DNA from: Phascolarctobacterium sp.
GTDB lineage: Bacteria; Bacillota; Negativicutes; Acidaminococcales; Acidaminococcaceae
Assembly: GCA_030531205.1 (NCBI GenBank)
Contig: JAUNOC010000002.1
Location: forward strand, 124,001-188,000
Direction: 5' to 3'
Length of the DNA: 64,000 nucleotides
Shown: one piece after another, positions 55,433 through 64,000 of the stretch
Layout: each line of letters begins with the position of its first letter
Numbering within the stretch: the first letter of the stretch is position 1
Notes under the pieces: model-generated
Seen by the model: only the letters and a program-made list of their open reading frames with translations
Databases searched by the model: none
Told to the model about the DNA's origin: nothing
Translations under genes and position numbers: made by a program

Positions 55433-56098
55433 ATGAATACCCTTGATTTAGGATTTGCCAAAATAGATATGGAACGGGAAAAAAGACAGGGGTTTCCTGA
55501 AGTTATTTATTGTGCAGGAAAAACTCCGGAGCAGAGTGCAGAAATTTTTTTGAAACTCAGCGAACACAGTCCCAATGTTTTAGCAACAAGAGTTGATGAG
55601 GCAACGAAGGATGCGCTTTTAGCGAAGGTGCCTGATGCTAAATATTACGAGAAGGCGAGAATTGTTGCCTTGGAACGGGAGCCGCAACCAAAAGATAAAG
55701 ACAGAGTTATAACCATTCTTACAGCAGGAACAAGTGATATTCCTGTGGCGGAAGAGGCCGCAGTAACTGCCAGTATTATGGGAAACGAAGTGGAAGTAGT
55801 TTATGATGTGGGTGTTGCGGGGATTCACCGTCTTTTTGAACAAATGCCTGTTATTAAGAAAGCCAATGTTCTGATTGTCATTGCAGGTATGGAAGGTGCG
55901 CTTGCCAGTGTGGTGGGCGGTCTGGTCTCTAAACCGGTTATTGCTGTTCCTACAAGTGTCGGTTATGGGGCAAGTTTTGATGGTTTGGCAGCACTGCTTG
56001 GCATGATGAATTCCTGTGCAGCAGGTGTAGCCGTAGTAAATATTGATAATGGTTTTGGAGCCGGACGTCTTGCCAGCATCATTAACCATATGAGGTAA
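55433..56098 (+). CDS. larB: nickel pincer cofactor biosynthesis protein LarB
   Basis: LarB carboxylates and hydrolyses nicotinic acid adenine dinucleotide to begin the nickel-pincer nucleotide of lactate racemase-type enzymes. 221 residues. The C-terminal part is PurE-like (LTAGTSDIPVAEEAAVTA, GVAGIHRL, GMEGALASVVGGLVSKPVIAVPTSVGYG in parts). It lies 5 bp after the pump gene and 3 bp before larC. larE and larA are not in the window. Confidence 0.93.
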   Translation: MNTLDLGFAKIDMEREKRQGFPEVIYCAGKTPEQSAEIFLKLSEHSPNVLATRVDEATKDALLAKVPDAKYYEKARIVALEREPQPKDKDRVITILTAGTSDIPVAEEAAVTASIMGNEVEVVYDVGVAGIHRLFEQMPVIKKANVLIVIAGMEGALASVVGGLVSKPVIAVPTSVGYGASFDGLAALLGMMNSCAAGVAVVNIDNGFGAGRLASIINHMR

Positions 56099-56101
56099 AG
56101 G

Positions 56102-57262
56102 ATGAAAGCAATTTATCTTGACTGTTTTAGTGGTATAAGCGGTAATATGTTCTTGGGAGCCCTGCTGCAGATGGGGTTCAGTTTTGATGCTTTACGAAAA
56201 GAAATTGCCAAACTGAATTTAGGGAAATATGAACTGACTTACGAAGATGTAACAAAATGTAGCATATCTGCCAAGTATTTTGATGTTAAAATTCTTGAAA
56301 ATCATCCTCATGAAAGGCATTTAAGTCAAATTGAAGATATTATTAAAAAATCCACTTTGCAAGAAGCTGTTAAAACAAAAGCAATTTCTATTTTTCGTGA
56401 ACTGGCAAAAGCAGAATCTGAAGTACATGGAATTAGTATGGAAGAAGTGCATTTTCACGAAGTGGGTGCCATAGATACAATTATTGATATTGTAGGTGTA
56501 CTTTTGGCTTTGGATTACTTAGAAATCAAAAAAGTTTACTTTGGTAATGTGAAAACCGGCTATGGTTTTGTTGAATGTGCTCATGGAACTTTGCCCATAC
56601 CTGCTCCCGCCACTGCTTCTTTGTTAAAAGGTATTCCGTGTGAACCAGGAAAAGTAGAGGGGGAATTACTTACTCCCACAGGGGCTGTACTTTTAAAATG
56701 TTTAGGAGAGTATTGTGAGCAACCTTTTGTAGCTGACAAAATCGCTTATGGTGCTGGTAGTAAGGAGTTGAGTATTCCTAATGTTATACGGCTTTATATG
56801 GGTGAATGCGATAATTTAGAAAGTGACACAATTATAGAGAGCAGTTGTAATTTGGATGACGAAACCGGGGAAGTGATTGCTTATACAGTAAATCGCTTGC
56901 TTGAAAAAGGTGCATTGGATGTTTGGACAGAACCTGTCTTTATGAAAAAGGGGAGGGTTGGCACTAAACTTTCTTTCTTGGCAACAAGTGATACCCACAA
57001 AAAATTATGTGAAATAGTTTTGCAGGAAACAAGTGCTTTAGGTTTGCGTTTTGTTAAAAAAGAACGCTATATTTTGCAACGGAAGATTATAGAAAAAGAC
57101 ACACCTTTTGGCAAAATCAAAGTTAAAATTGCAGTCCGTCCTGATGGTAAAGAAAAACTTGCCCCAGAATATGAGGACTGTCATAAGTTAGCAGAGAAAT
57201 TTCATGTTTCTTTGAGAGAAATTTATAATTTATTTAGATTTGAAAGTGGGGGATTTAAGTGA
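56102..57262 (+). CDS. larC: nickel pincer cofactor cyclometallase LarC, single frame
   Basis: A CTP-dependent enzyme that inserts nickel into the pincer cofactor. 386 residues, with MKAIYLDCFSGISGNMFLGAL, HFHEVGAIDTIIDIVG and LTPTGAVLLK, and a C-terminal domain with CNLDDETGEVIAYTVNRLLE (in parts). In lactobacilli larC is read through a programmed frameshift; here both halves are in one uninterrupted frame. The stop overlaps the next start (GTGA). Confidence 0.93.
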   Translation: MKAIYLDCFSGISGNMFLGALLQMGFSFDALRKEIAKLNLGKYELTYEDVTKCSISAKYFDVKILENHPHERHLSQIEDIIKKSTLQEAVKTKAISIFRELAKAESEVHGISMEEVHFHEVGAIDTIIDIVGVLLALDYLEIKKVYFGNVKTGYGFVECAHGTLPIPAPATASLLKGIPCEPGKVEGELLTPTGAVLLKCLGEYCEQPFVADKIAYGAGSKELSIPNVIRLYMGECDNLESDTIIESSCNLDDETGEVIAYTVNRLLEKGALDVWTEPVFMKKGRVGTKLSFLATSDTHKKLCEIVLQETSALGLRFVKKERYILQRKIIEKDTPFGKIKVKIAVRPDGKEKLAPEYEDCHKLAEKFHVSLREIYNLFRFESGGFK

Positions 57263-57645
57263 AAAAATTTTTTCTAGGTTTTTTGTCTGGTATTTTAATT
57301 AGTGCGGCATCAATTATGTCATTCGGTTTTTTCTATGCTAATGATTCAAAAAGACCGCCAGAGGAAATGATTGGATTTACAAAAATAGAAAATGGAGAAA
57401 GTATTGCGTGTAAACAGATAAAGATTTTCCAAGTTTTAAAGTCAAATGCTGCATTAGCGTATCTTCATAAAAGTTCAGAACTCTATGACTATAATGTTGT
57501 TCTTCTTATAGGTTGTGATGGGGATAATTTTTATGATGAGCAAAAAATTACTGTAACTAATGGTAAAACCGTCAGAAGAATAGGAACTTATACATATCAC
57601 ACAAAGGAAATGCAAAAAACTGTTCCTGCAGTAAAAATATACTAG
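57259..57645 (+). CDS. small exported or membrane-anchored hypothetical protein
   Basis: 128 residues. An N-terminal KK followed by about 20 hydrophobic residues (FFLGFLSGILISAASIMSFG) is a signal peptide or anchor; no lipobox. The remainder is a small soluble domain with YLHKSSELYDYNVVLLIGCDGD (in parts). Family not recognised. It starts at GTG overlapping the larC stop, so translational coupling to larC is likely, but a role in the Lar system is only guesswork. Confidence 0.65.
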   Translation: MKKFFLGFLSGILISAASIMSFGFFYANDSKRPPEEMIGFTKIENGESIACKQIKIFQVLKSNAALAYLHKSSELYDYNVVLLIGCDGDNFYDEQKITVTNGKTVRRIGTYTYHTKEMQKTVPAVKIY

Positions 57646-57660
57646 TTTAACATTTGTAAA

Positions 57661-58542
57661 ATGATTATTTTCAAAGAATTTGTTGATGATTTACGCATTA
57701 AATTTCAGAAGATTGCTACCGTAACTGCTGAAAAAGAAATTTCCTACGGACATCAGCTGACCTGTGAACGTGATGGGGAACGTGCTTTGGTGTCTGTTTA
57801 TTACAATAAAAAAAATCAGTTTCGCATTGTTTGGCCGACAAATAAAAATCAACTCTGTTTGGATTTAATGGCTGAAGTAGGTGTATTGGCTAATCGGGAC
57901 GAGGATTTTAATAACATTTGGGCAGGTAGTGATGAGTCAGGGAAAGGGGATTTCTTTGGCCCTTTAGTTGTTGCAGCGGTAGTATTAAATAAGGAAATTG
58001 CAACAGAACTATTGCTTGCAGGTGTTAAGGACTGCAAAGAAATGACGGATAAAAAAGTATTAGAATTAGAACCATTTGTTATTGAAAAAGCATTAGCGTT
58101 TTCGGTTTTGGAACTTACGCCAAAACAATATAACTATCGCTATACACAACTGAAAAACTTGAATACATTGAATGCCAGTGGTCATTTCCATGCACTTAAA
58201 GATGTTTTGGAACAAGTGCCGGAAGCAGAGGGAGCGTTGATTGACCAGTTTCTCAATACTGATATTATAATTCGGGAATTGCATAAAATTTTTCCTGAAA
58301 AAAAATTTCTTCAAAGACCAAAAGCAGAAGAAAACACAGCAGTAGCTGCGGCATCACTTTTGGCAAGAGCAAGATTCTTACATAGTATGGATTTACTTGC
58401 CAAAAAGGCAGGATTGAACTCATTACCAAAAGGCAGCGGGCCTGTGCAGGCAGGAGTGGCAAGGAAAATAAGTAATAAATTTGGTAAAGATATTTTAGTA
58501 AAATTTGTAAAAACACATTTTTCAACCTACAAAGATATTTAA
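57661..58542 (+). CDS. rnhC: ribonuclease HIII
   Basis: It cleaves RNA in RNA-DNA hybrids. An N-terminal TBP-like substrate-binding domain (about 1-80) precedes the catalytic domain that opens AGSDESGKGDFFGPLVVAA with the first two acidic residues; LIDQF and the AVAAASLLARARFL helix follow. 293 residues, typical of Firmicute RNase HIII. Confidence 0.94.
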   Translation: MIIFKEFVDDLRIKFQKIATVTAEKEISYGHQLTCERDGERALVSVYYNKKNQFRIVWPTNKNQLCLDLMAEVGVLANRDEDFNNIWAGSDESGKGDFFGPLVVAAVVLNKEIATELLLAGVKDCKEMTDKKVLELEPFVIEKALAFSVLELTPKQYNYRYTQLKNLNTLNASGHFHALKDVLEQVPEAEGALIDQFLNTDIIIRELHKIFPEKKFLQRPKAEENTAVAAASLLARARFLHSMDLLAKKAGLNSLPKGSGPVQAGVARKISNKFGKDILVKFVKTHFSTYKDI

Positions 58543-58552
58543 TAGGGGGATT

Positions 58553-59557
58553 ATGAAAAAATCTTTGGCGTTGCGACTGGGATTGGTTTTTCTTTTGGTG
58601 ATTGCCATTTCTGCCGCAGCAATTTATTTCACATTTGATATAAAGGCACTTACCTACATCCACATGTTTAAAGTGGATTGTTTGCTTTTGGCATTTGGTT
58701 CCTTGTTTATCGGTCTAATCTTTGATGGCATCCGCCTGAAGACATTGACAAGTATAACGGGGGAGGTATTGCCTTTACGCCAAGTTGCCAATGTGGTATT
58801 AAGTAATTATTTCCTGGCTTTAGTTACCCCGGGGGCATCCGGCGGTGCTATTGCTCAAATAATGTTTATGAAAAAAGCAGGCATACCCGTTGCCAAAGCC
58901 AGTGTAGTTGTCTTAGTACGGACTATTTTCAGTATTATCTTTTTAATGTTGTTAGTTCCCTTTGTTTTGCATTTGGACCCGGATATTGCCTCCTGGATGA
59001 GTCCTGCATTGATTACCTTTGTTTCTATGATTTTTACGGCTTTACCGATTGTGGCAATTATTTTAATGAACACTGTTTATCCTGAAAAATGGATTATTGC
59101 CTGCACTCGTCGTTTTTCTCAAAAAACACAATACAGAAGTTTGCTCTGGTATCATGAATTTAAAAAGGCCTGCTTCGTTATTGGCAAAAGTCCATGGAAG
59201 GTACTTCGTGCGTTTTTTGAATCAGGTCTCAGTTTACTGTTCATTTACGGTTGTGTGCCCGCATACTTTAGCGGCATTGATTTTGACTTTAATTTTGTGC
59301 AAGTTATGGGGCGAATGGTGCTTTTAAATTTAGTACTTTATTTTTCGCCAACTCCGGGTGGCAGCGGTATTGCTGAGGCAGGTTTCGTTGTTCTGTTCAG
59401 TAAAATCCTGCCGGATGGTTTGGCCGGAATTATGGCGGTTATGTGGCGTTTTACCGCTGAATACGTGCCGTTTTTAATTGGCGGTGCATTCTGTATTAAG
59501 GCGTTTGGTGCAGATGTTTTGAATTTATTAAGTAAGAAGGAAGAGCCGCAAGAATGA
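58553..59557 (+). CDS. lysylphosphatidylglycerol synthase TM region / UPF0104 flippase-like protein
   Basis: An inner-membrane protein, 334 residues, about eight helices. TPGASGGAIAQIMFMKKAGIPVAKASVVV (in parts) and TPGGSGIAEAGFVVLFSK are hallmarks of the UPF0104/LPG_synthase_TM family, which includes MprF flippase domains and proteins linked to polyprenyl-linked glycan export. Substrate unknown. It overlaps the next gene by 4 bp; pairing with a GT-C protein suggests lipid-linked sugar handling. Confidence 0.88.
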   Translation: MKKSLALRLGLVFLLVIAISAAAIYFTFDIKALTYIHMFKVDCLLLAFGSLFIGLIFDGIRLKTLTSITGEVLPLRQVANVVLSNYFLALVTPGASGGAIAQIMFMKKAGIPVAKASVVVLVRTIFSIIFLMLLVPFVLHLDPDIASWMSPALITFVSMIFTALPIVAIILMNTVYPEKWIIACTRRFSQKTQYRSLLWYHEFKKACFVIGKSPWKVLRAFFESGLSLLFIYGCVPAYFSGIDFDFNFVQVMGRMVLLNLVLYFSPTPGGSGIAEAGFVVLFSKILPDGLAGIMAVMWRFTAEYVPFLIGGAFCIKAFGADVLNLLSKKEEPQE

Positions 59558-60816
59558 GAGAATTTGATAAACACACTTTTTTTATATTATTGTTTCTTTC
59601 ATTTGGATTATGTTTTTTTGCCATCAATACTTCGCCATTATGGGAACCTTTGGAATCTGTTTATAAAGGAACTGTTTGTGATTATTTTCCACCATTATAT
59701 TATGGGCTTCTTACTCTAATCCAAAAAACAGAAATGCTCCCAGATATAACTCTGAGAGCACCTTCTGCTATTGCTGTTGCTTTGACTGCCTTTTCTCTAT
59801 ATTTGTTTTGTACAAAAATTTTTGATCAACAGGTAGGGTGGTGGTCTTGCATTATTTTATTAACAACCGCTATAGGAATTTTTGTTGCAAAAATGACTTT
59901 CACATTGCCGGTCTATGTTCTTTTTTTGACAATTACCGTCTTTTGTTATTTACGTAAGCAATATTGGCTTATGTATTTTTTTATATTTTGGGGAGTAATA
60001 ACAGTAGGAATTTTTGGACTAATATTCCCGTTGGCATTGATCATTATACATTGTATTCTTATAAACAGAATTGAAAAATTTGAAAGTATGCATTTGATAC
60101 TAGGAACATTACTTGTTTTAGCATGTGCATCACCTTGGTTTTTCATTAAATATTCCCTGTATGGAAGTATTTTTCTAAATGAAGTTTTTTCCTGTCAGCA
60201 CCTGGCACCTTTATACAATGTTGTAGCGAGAAATCACAGTTATTACTATTATCTTATTCCTTTGTTTATAGCAATTTTTCCTTGGACAGGAACTCTTCCC
60301 GATGCTTTTTTTGCTTCTTTTAGCGATAGCCGCAATGATGATTTTGAAAATCTTAGCATAATGCATATTTGGTGGATAAGTGCTTTTATTTTTCTTATGG
60401 TTTATCCTTTGAAATTTTTCACTATGCTATGGCTGATTGTTCCACCGTTAAGTGTGATTCTTGGGTGGAATTTTTATCGCCTTGAGAAAATTGTTAATGA
60501 GTATAACATTTTTCAACAAATAAAAACTTATGTATGGGGAAGTTTAATTACTTTTCTTGCTATGGCGTTTTTCTGGTTTGTTTTGGGAAAGTTAAATACG
60601 GAACTGGAATTTTCGGGAATTGTGATTGTGTTGGTTACATTAATAATTTATGCCATATCTGTCATCTGTCTTTTTCAGTTTAAAGACATCCATTTTTATT
60701 TGATGTTGCATGCCGGAGCAGGGGTAATGAATTTGGTATTTTTTTATATTTTCTTTTTCCCTGTTATTGTAGAGCAATTAAATCTGAAAAACTATTTGAG
60801 CAAGATTATAGGTTAA
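59554..60816 (+). CDS. GT-C type membrane glycosyltransferase (ArnT/PMT-like)
   Basis: 420 residues, about 10-11 membrane segments. The first periplasmic loop reads LWEPLESVYKGTVCDYFPPLYYGLL; the FPPLYY pattern and acidic residue resemble ArnT/PMT-family enzymes that use polyprenyl-phosphate sugars. It is shorter than ArnT (about 550) and lacks a large C-terminal periplasmic domain. It could modify lipid A or another surface glycan; substrate unproven. It is convergent with tetR, with only 3 bp between stops. Confidence 0.72.
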   Translation: MREFDKHTFFILLFLSFGLCFFAINTSPLWEPLESVYKGTVCDYFPPLYYGLLTLIQKTEMLPDITLRAPSAIAVALTAFSLYLFCTKIFDQQVGWWSCIILLTTAIGIFVAKMTFTLPVYVLFLTITVFCYLRKQYWLMYFFIFWGVITVGIFGLIFPLALIIIHCILINRIEKFESMHLILGTLLVLACASPWFFIKYSLYGSIFLNEVFSCQHLAPLYNVVARNHSYYYYLIPLFIAIFPWTGTLPDAFFASFSDSRNDDFENLSIMHIWWISAFIFLMVYPLKFFTMLWLIVPPLSVILGWNFYRLEKIVNEYNIFQQIKTYVWGSLITFLAMAFFWFVLGKLNTELEFSGIVIVLVTLIIYAISVICLFQFKDIHFYLMLHAGAGVMNLVFFYIFFFPVIVEQLNLKNYLSKIIG

Positions 60817-60819
60817 ACA

Positions 60820-61422
60820 TTATTTCAGACTTGCTAAATATGTTTTTAATGCTTCATCAAGAAATTGATATTCTTGTCCTGCTGGGATTTCACCTAATTC
60901 CCGCACCTCTTTATGCATTAGAGAATAGAAAAGAATGATGCCTTCTACAGTGAATGCCACATGAGTTGGGGCAATATTGGTGGAAAGTTCACCTGCTTCC
61001 TTCGCTTTGGCAATCAAATCTTTCATAAAAACATGCAATATATACAATTTTGTTCTAACAAAATTTTCAAACATAGGTTGGGGACTTAAGATTTCCCGAT
61101 AAATTAATTGAACATGATTAGGATTATCTTCCTGGAATTTTGCCAAGGCATTTACATAAGTCAATAATTTTTCCAACGGACTGATTTCTTTGGCCTGTAT
61201 AGTTTGAATTAATTCTTTGAAAACCTCCATTTGAGTGTTGAGAACATTCAAATAGAGATTTTTTTTGCCATTATAGTAATAAGATATCAATGCAGAATTA
61301 ACACCACCAAAATTAGCAATTTGCTTGATAGAGACATTGTCATAACCATACATGGCAAAAAGTCGTGTAGCCGCCTGCAAAATTTTACCGGCTGTGTCTA
61401 ATTCATACTCATCTTTTTTCAT
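60820..61422 (-). CDS. TetR/AcrR family transcriptional regulator
   Basis: 200 residues. An N-terminal HTH (ILQAATRLFAMYGYDNVSIKQIANFGGVNSALISYYYNGK, in parts) is followed by an all-helical ligand domain. The frame is open a further 61 codons upstream, but AAGGAGG immediately before ATG 61422 fixes the start. It is divergent from alaS and 3 bp from the glycosyltransferase end. Target unknown; a 16-bp palindrome in the intergenic region is a candidate site. Confidence 0.9.
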   Translation of the reverse strand: MKKDEYELDTAGKILQAATRLFAMYGYDNVSIKQIANFGGVNSALISYYYNGKKNLYLNVLNTQMEVFKELIQTIQAKEISPLEKLLTYVNALAKFQEDNPNHVQLIYREILSPQPMFENFVRTKLYILHVFMKDLIAKAKEAGELSTNIAPTHVAFTVEGIILFYSLMHKEVRELGEIPAGQEYQFLDEALKTYLASLK

Positions 61423-61462
61423 AAATACCTCCTTGATTAAGCAGTTAATTAAGATAAAAAAT

Positions 61463-61514
61463 ATTATATATCTCTTGCAGAGATTTTTCAATAGTAATAT
61501 AATGTATACATTAT
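61463..61514. promoter_or_regulatory. divergent tetR/alaS promoters with a 16-bp palindrome
   Basis: alaS: TTGCAG (61475-61480), 17 bp, TATAAT (61498-61503). tetR (minus): TTGAAA (61486-61491), 17 bp, TATAAT (61463-61468). The exact palindrome ATAATGTATACATTAT (61499-61514) overlaps the alaS -10 box and lies just upstream of the tetR -35. Confidence 0.6.
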
Positions 61515-61539
61515 TTCTGTTTTTAGGGAGGAATATTTT

Positions 61540-64000
61540 ATGAAAAAAATGACTGGTAATGAGATCAGAAAAAGTTTTCTGGATTTCTTTCAAAAGAAAG
61601 AGCATTTGCTTTTACCAAGTGCCAGTTTGATACCGCAAGATGACCCAAGTTTACTTATCATTGGGGCAGGCATGGCTCCTTTTAAACCATTCTTTACAGG
61701 AAAGGCAACACCTCCTTCTGTGCGTATTACTACTTGTCAAAAGTGTGTGCGTACTGGAGATATTGAAAATGTAGGGCGCACTGCAAGACATCATACATAT
61801 TTTGAAATGTTAGGTAACTTTTCCTTTGGTGATTATTTTAAAAAAGAAGTCATTCCCTGGGCTTGGGAATGGCTGACGGAGGAACTGGAATTACCGAAAG
61901 ATAAATTGTGGGTAACTATTCATACAAAAGATGATGAAGCATTTGATATTTGGACCAAGGATGTAGGATTTCCTGCAGAGCGTATTGTCCGTCTGGAAGA
62001 CAATTTCTGGGATATTGGCGGCGGTCCCTGTGGTCCTGACAGTGAAATTCATATTGATTTAGGACCTGAACGTGGCTGTGGCAAGCCAACCTGTGGACCG
62101 GGTTGTGACTGTGACCGTTTCCTGGAGATTTGGAATTTGGTGTTCACCCAATTTGACCACAGGCCGGATGGCAGTTATCCGCAACTGAAAAATAAAAATA
62201 TTGATACGGGTGCCGGTTTGGAACGTATTGCAAGTGTATTGCAGGGCTGTCCCTCTAATTTCGAAACTGACTTAATGTTTCCCATAATTGAATACGCATC
62301 CGCTCAAAGCAATAAGGAATATGGTAAAGACAAAAAGACAGATATTTCCTTAAAAGTTATTGCGGACCATGCCCGTTCCATGACCTTTATGATCGGCGAT
62401 GGCATATTGCCTTCCAACGAAGGACGTGGCTATGTATTACGTCGCATTTTACGCCGTGCTGTTCGTCACGGCCGTCTGCTGGGAATTGATAAGATGTTCC
62501 TTGCTGGTGCAGTTGATGTAGTGATTAAAATGTTTGGTGAAGTATATCCTGACCTGAAAGAAAAACGGGACTATATTCAAAAAGTTATTGAAATGGAAGA
62601 AACCAGTTTCTTACGCACTTTAAAACAAGGCACTGAGCTTTTGAATGAAGAGATTGCCAAACTGCAGAAAGAAAAAAAGACAGTCCTTGATGGTGGTGCT
62701 GCTTTCCGTTTGAATGATACATTTGGTTTTCCTTGGGAACTTACTTTAGAAATCTTGGAAGAAAACGGAATGACTATGGACAAAGATGGCTTTGATAAAG
62801 CATTGGAAAAACAAAGAAAAATGGCCAGAGATGCCCGTGATGATAAAGCCGGCAGGCCTGTGATTTATAATACACGTGGATTGACAGGGTTAAAGGTTGA
62901 TGAAACTGCTAAGGGTGGCAAAATCATACAACTTTTCCCGGTACGTGATGCCCAACCAATTGAGATGGCAGAAGATGGTAAGGATGTGGCTGTGGTAACT
63001 GATGTAACTGCTTTTCATGCGGAAGGTGGCGGACAGTTAGGTGATTTGGGAACCATTGTTTGTCCTACAGGTAAAATTGTTGTAAATACAACCAAGAAAT
63101 TGGCTGATGGCGTGGTAATTATGCTGGGTACTGTCAGCGAAGGTACAGTTAAAGTTGGTGACAAAGTTACCTTTGATATTAATTATTCCCGTAAAAATGA
63201 TATTGCCCGCAATCACACAGCAACACATTTGATGCATGCTGCCCTTAAGAAAGTGCTTGGCAGTCATGTCAATCAAGCAGGTTCTTATGTAGGTCCGGAC
63301 AGATTGCGTTTTGATTTTAGCCATTTTAGTTCCGTAACTACAGAGGAATTGGCAGAAGTGGAACGGTTAGTGAATGAAGAAATATTGGCAGCAAAGAATG
63401 TTGAAATTGAAGAACTACCCATTGAAGAAGCCAAGAAAAAAGGGGCAACCGCACTTTTTGGTGAAAAGTATGGAAAGATTGTACGGGTAGTAACGGTTCC
63501 TGAATTCAGTATGGAATTTTGTGGCGGAACCCATGTAGCCAATACTTCCCATATCGGTATGTTTAAAATTCTTTCCGAAAGCAGTAGTGGAGCAGGGGTT
63601 CGGCGTATTGAAGCAGTTACAGGTCATGGTGCGGTAGAGTATGTCAAAAATATGGAAAATATGTTGAACATTATGGCAAACGATTTGAAATGTCGTTTGG
63701 ATGATGTACCGACACGCTTGAATGTGTTGCAGGACGAATTAAAAGCGGCACATAAAAAGGCCGAAGAATTGGCAGGGGAAATTGCCAAATCACAAATTGA
63801 TGATGTGCTTGATAAAGTTCAAGATTTTGGCGGTGTAAAAACTCTTGTGCAAAAGGTACAGGCAGACAATATAGATGCCCTCAGAAATTTGGGCGACCAA
63901 CTCCGTGACAAAGTTAATGGTGCGGTTGTACTTGCCGCAGAAATGGATGGCAAAGCTGTGATATTGGCTATGGCTACCAAAGAAGCGGTGGTAAAAGGCA
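61540..64000 (+). CDS. alaS: alanyl-tRNA synthetase (3' end outside window)
   Basis: A class II aaRS, open from ATG 61540 (GGGAGGA upstream) to the right edge, 820 codons of a usual 870-880. The catalytic core includes RTARHHTYFEMLGNFSFGDYFK and NIDTGAGLERIASVLQG. The editing domain has HTATHLMHAAL and, later, EFCGGTHV as zinc-type ligands; the region before reads AFHAEGGGQLGD. The C-terminal C-Ala domain is cut by the window edge. No T-box leader fits in the 117-bp gap to tetR. Confidence 0.96.
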   Translation, partial: MKKMTGNEIRKSFLDFFQKKEHLLLPSASLIPQDDPSLLIIGAGMAPFKPFFTGKATPPSVRITTCQKCVRTGDIENVGRTARHHTYFEMLGNFSFGDYFKKEVIPWAWEWLTEELELPKDKLWVTIHTKDDEAFDIWTKDVGFPAERIVRLEDNFWDIGGGPCGPDSEIHIDLGPERGCGKPTCGPGCDCDRFLEIWNLVFTQFDHRPDGSYPQLKNKNIDTGAGLERIASVLQGCPSNFETDLMFPIIEYASAQSNKEYGKDKKTDISLKVIADHARSMTFMIGDGILPSNEGRGYVLRRILRRAVRHGRLLGIDKMFLAGAVDVVIKMFGEVYPDLKEKRDYIQKVIEMEETSFLRTLKQGTELLNEEIAKLQKEKKTVLDGGAAFRLNDTFGFPWELTLEILEENGMTMDKDGFDKALEKQRKMARDARDDKAGRPVIYNTRGLTGLKVDETAKGGKIIQLFPVRDAQPIEMAEDGKDVAVVTDVTAFHAEGGGQLGDLGTIVCPTGKIVVNTTKKLADGVVIMLGTVSEGTVKVGDKVTFDINYSRKNDIARNHTATHLMHAALKKVLGSHVNQAGSYVGPDRLRFDFSHFSSVTTEELAEVERLVNEEILAAKNVEIEELPIEEAKKKGATALFGEKYGKIVRVVTVPEFSMEFCGGTHVANTSHIGMFKILSESSSGAGVRRIEAVTGHGAVEYVKNMENMLNIMANDLKCRLDDVPTRLNVLQDELKAAHKKAEELAGEIAKSQIDDVLDKVQDFGGVKTLVQKVQADNIDALRNLGDQLRDKVNGAVVLAAEMDGKAVILAMATKEAVVKG

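Noticed and set aside
61423-61539. T-box leader of alaS
   Set aside because: Only 117 bp separate tetR and alaS, too short, and no T-box sequence is visible.

Overview
The window looks like the core chromosome of an anaerobic, diderm member of the Firmicutes, most likely a Negativicute (Acidaminococcaceae or a relative; this placement is inference). Firmicute-type genes such as RNase HIII, TrmFO, a long single-chain PurL and the DUF512 radical-SAM-like protein sit beside a complete RND pump with its membrane fusion protein, which normally needs an outer membrane. HydF ([FeFe]-hydrogenase maturation), cobalamin adenosyltransferase and LarB/LarC point to anaerobic life. There are no rRNA genes, prophage, IS transposase or CRISPR array in view.

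Layout: (1) 1-686, the 5' part of an orphan protein gene running off the left edge. (2) 1339-8771, purine genes purE-purF-purM-purN-purH(N-terminal domain only)-purD-IMP dehydrogenase. (3) 8813-14076, a CPA2 antiporter on the minus strand, then a class IV aminotransferase-like protein without its catalytic lysine, a DUF2156 protein and an Eis-like acetyltransferase. (4) 14088-24468, purL, then dapB-asd-lysC-dapA, pepA and a P-loop/Asp23 fusion. (5) 24469-25836, a 1.37-kb gene-free stretch packed with repeats and long perfect hairpins. (6) 25837-28637 on the minus strand: an EF-hand-like small protein, hydF and nicotinate phosphoribosyltransferase. (7) 28761-42937, dprA-topA-trmFO-crotonase-DUF512-cobO-der-plsY-ACT-hom-thrB, tRNA-Pro(GGG), a zinc-ribbon protein and prfC. 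(8) 43128-48711, a TagA-type glycosyltransferase, YbaK, a second copy of the orphan gene from the left edge, a radical SAM protein, and convergent upp and uraA. (9) 48937-60816, one long run: aminotransferase, nucleoside kinase, RND pump, larB-larC, a small exported protein, rnhC and two membrane proteins. (10) tetR and the start of alaS, divergent.

The most unusual content is non-coding. About a dozen intergenic gaps are filled by a family of small composite elements. Each has tandem 7-bp words at its edge or edges, then a conserved core near GTTCCTGTGATTA facing inward, then a variable hairpin-rich centre. At nine gene ends the first heptamer contains the stop codon of the neighbouring gene, and at a tenth it begins 2 nt after it. 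One element is nested inside another, which implies past mobility. Next to them lie two tandem hairpins that keep their fold while their stem sequences differ, and a perfect 22-bp inverted repeat. Separately, the two copies of the orphan gene share a near-identical promoter but have unrelated palindromes at the predicted transcription start.
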